Positions 59,217-60,432 of a stretch of 60,432 nucleotides of DNA are shown here, piece by piece (position 1 is the stretch's first letter; the number at the start of each line of letters is the position of its first letter). The stretch is from Synergistaceae bacterium (GTDB taxonomy: Bacteria; Synergistota; Synergistia; Synergistales; Aminobacteriaceae): positions 1-60,432 of the forward strand of contig JAHDKR010000003.1 of the NCBI GenBank assembly GCA_018436785.1. Direction: 5' to 3'. The position numbers and the translations under genes are program-made. The notes under the pieces are model-generated. The model searched no databases. It was not told the DNA's origin and saw only the letters and a list, made by a program, of their open reading frames with translations.

Positions 59217-60011
59217 ATGAAACTTTTTCAAGTCGATGCGTTCACCGATCGTCTCTTCGCAGGAAATCCGGCGGGCGTCTGTCTGCTCGAAGCTGAGGTT
59301 CCTGATGCCTGGATGCAGAGCATGGCCGCGGAGATGAACCTCTCCGAGACGGCGTTCCTTCTGGGAACCCCATCCGGGTGGTCCCTCCGCTGGTTTACGC
59401 CGCGCGTCGAGGTGGCTTTGTGCGGCCACGCGACGCTCTCCACGGCGCATATTATGCTCCAGGAGGGAATGCTTCAGCAGGGGCATGAGGCTGTCTTTCA
59501 CACGAAGAGCGGCCCTTTGAGCGCACGAGCCGAGGATGAATGGATCGTGCTCGACTTTCCGGCGAAGAAGGTCGTTCCCGTCGCCCCTCCTCCCGGACTC
59601 ATCGAGGCGCTCGGGCTGGAGCGCGACGAATACCTCTTCTGCGGGAAGAACAAGGACGACTACCTCCTTGAGCTCCCCGACGAGGAGCTTGTACGCTCGC
59701 TCGATCCCGACTTCGTCGCGCTCTCCGATGTGGAGGCCAGGGGAACCATGGTGACGGCGCCGTCGTCGCGTTGCGAGTTTGACTTTGCATCCCGCTTCTT
59801 CGCGCCTGCTGTTGGCGTGAACGAAGACCCCGTGACGGGCTCGGCGCACTGCGCGCTGGCTCCTTACTGGGGGAAAAAGCTGGGAAAGACGCTGATGAAC
59901 GCGGAGCAGGTTTCCGCGCGCGGAGGCGCGATGCTTGTCGAGGTGCAAGGAGAGCGGGTGCTGCTGCGAGGAAAGGCCGTAACGGTCTTCCGCGGAGAGA
60001 TGACTTCCTGA
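59217..60011 (+). CDS. PhzF-family isomerase/epimerase-like protein
   Basis: 264 residues, cytosolic. PhzF landmarks: FQVDAFTDRLFAGNPAGVCL at the start, MNLSETAFLL (catalytic Glu in SETAF near residue 46), RWFTPRVEVALCGHATLSTA near 62, and the second half motif VNEDPVTGSAHCALAPYW near 200. The family catalyses isomerisation of small acids, best known from phenazine synthesis, but most members have unknown substrates. AGGGGG precedes ATG 59217, 21 bases behind the ThiF-like gene, so it may be co-transcribed. Confidence 0.9.
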   Translation: MKLFQVDAFTDRLFAGNPAGVCLLEAEVPDAWMQSMAAEMNLSETAFLLGTPSGWSLRWFTPRVEVALCGHATLSTAHIMLQEGMLQQGHEAVFHTKSGPLSARAEDEWIVLDFPAKKVVPVAPPPGLIEALGLERDEYLFCGKNKDDYLLELPDEELVRSLDPDFVALSDVEARGTMVTAPSSRCEFDFASRFFAPAVGVNEDPVTGSAHCALAPYWGKKLGKTLMNAEQVSARGGAMLVEVQGERVLLRGKAVTVFRGEMTS

Positions 60012-60144
60012 GCCGACTTGTTTTCAGAGAACATACCGAAGGGGTGCTTTGAGCGGAGTATATGTTTAAAAAAAGACACAGATTGATGTCTGATTGATGT
60101 CTGAAAACGGGCCGGTAAGGTTTTTTTAAAAAAGGGGGCGCCTG

Positions 60145-60432
60145 ATGAAAAAGACCGTCTTTGTTCCTGTATATGTGCTTTGTTTTATTCTTTGTTCGAT
60201 CTTTCTGCTTGGCGGTTGCGGCGGCGGGGAGGGCGACGGACCTTCCGCAGCGGTCAGTATACGGAAGATGCAGGATACTTACTACGACGTTGTTATGGAC
60301 TATACGGGGCGCACGAGCAAAGAGATGGGGAAGGCGCTTGCGGAGGAAATCCTTCGAGTCGTGCCCGATTATGAATCCATCGCGGATTCGTTGCTCAAGG
60401 ACCAGTTCGATATGTTGGAGAAGCATAATCTA
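60145..60432 (+). CDS. lipoprotein of unknown function (5' part, runs off the window)
   Basis: 96 codons visible. The type II signal peptide is clear: basic MKKT, a long hydrophobic core, and lipobox LLGGC followed by GGGEGDG. The mature start (KMQDTYYDVVMDYTGRTSKE, then MGKALAEEILRVVPDYESIA) looks like the beginning of a catalytic or binding domain, but I do not recognise it. GGGGGC precedes ATG 60145. Confidence 0.7.
   Translation, partial: MKKTVFVPVYVLCFILCSIFLLGGCGGGEGDGPSAAVSIRKMQDTYYDVVMDYTGRTSKEMGKALAEEILRVVPDYESIADSLLKDQFDMLEKHNL

Overview
The window looks like a chromosomal segment of a GC-rich, strictly anaerobic diderm bacterium. Synergistota is my best guess, from gene content only. 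The evidence is two aldehyde:ferredoxin oxidoreductases with MoaD/ThiF-type partners, RND-TolC efflux, many Sec-exported envelope proteins with LPP20, CsgG and FlgT-like folds, and no respiratory-chain genes. TGA is a normal stop here (for example the ATGA-type junctions at 13764 and 46523). I see no tRNA, rRNA, CRISPR array or complete insertion sequence.

Layout. 1-5.8 kb: end of an unknown gene with a TOPRIM/DUF4276-like partner, a serine hydrolase, an ATPase/acyltransferase-like regulator, an NlpC/P60 wall hydrolase and a zinc-ribbon membrane protein. 5.85-10.75 kb: TetR-adaptor-RND operon with a perfect palindrome inside its promoter. 10.9-14.9 kb: Fe(III)-type ABC importer. 14.95-21.9 kb: a second TetR-adaptor-RND operon, this one with TolC. 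22-25.4 kb: an unknown protein, a CofE-like ligase and an orphan branched-chain amino-acid binding protein.

25.8-38.2 kb is the centrepiece: two convergent operons of related exported proteins. Both begin LPP20-domain protein, FlgT-like protein, small LPP20-like protein, 'ELPKG' protein, then go on to CsgG/FlgO-like proteins, with and without TPRs. They meet at a shared terminator at 31.5 kb. The families recall the FlgO/FlgP/FlgT outer-membrane ring proteins of Vibrio flagella and the curli exporter CsgG, but no flagellar or curli gene is in the window. I think this is an undescribed, duplicated envelope assembly. Its leftward arm contains a gene with an in-frame TGA exactly where a lipoprotein cysteine would be expected.

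38.4-42.3 kb: a second Fe(III)-type ABC importer in the opposite direction. 42.5-45.7 kb: a composite Sel1-repeat protein and an unknown exported partner. 45.87-48.5 kb: three toxin-antitoxin loci (AbiE, HigA with a decayed HigB, and a Phd/YoeB-like pair). 48.6-53.9 kb: lytic transglycosylase, formamidase-like protein, remnant of a purine nucleoside permease-like gene, AOR plus ferredoxin, a gene split by TGA, and a deaminase-fold protein. 54-59.2 kb: S9 peptidase, then a MoaD-AOR operon with a structured leader and terminator, divergent from a ThiF/MoeB-like gene. 59.2-60.4 kb: PhzF-like isomerase and the start of a lipoprotein gene.
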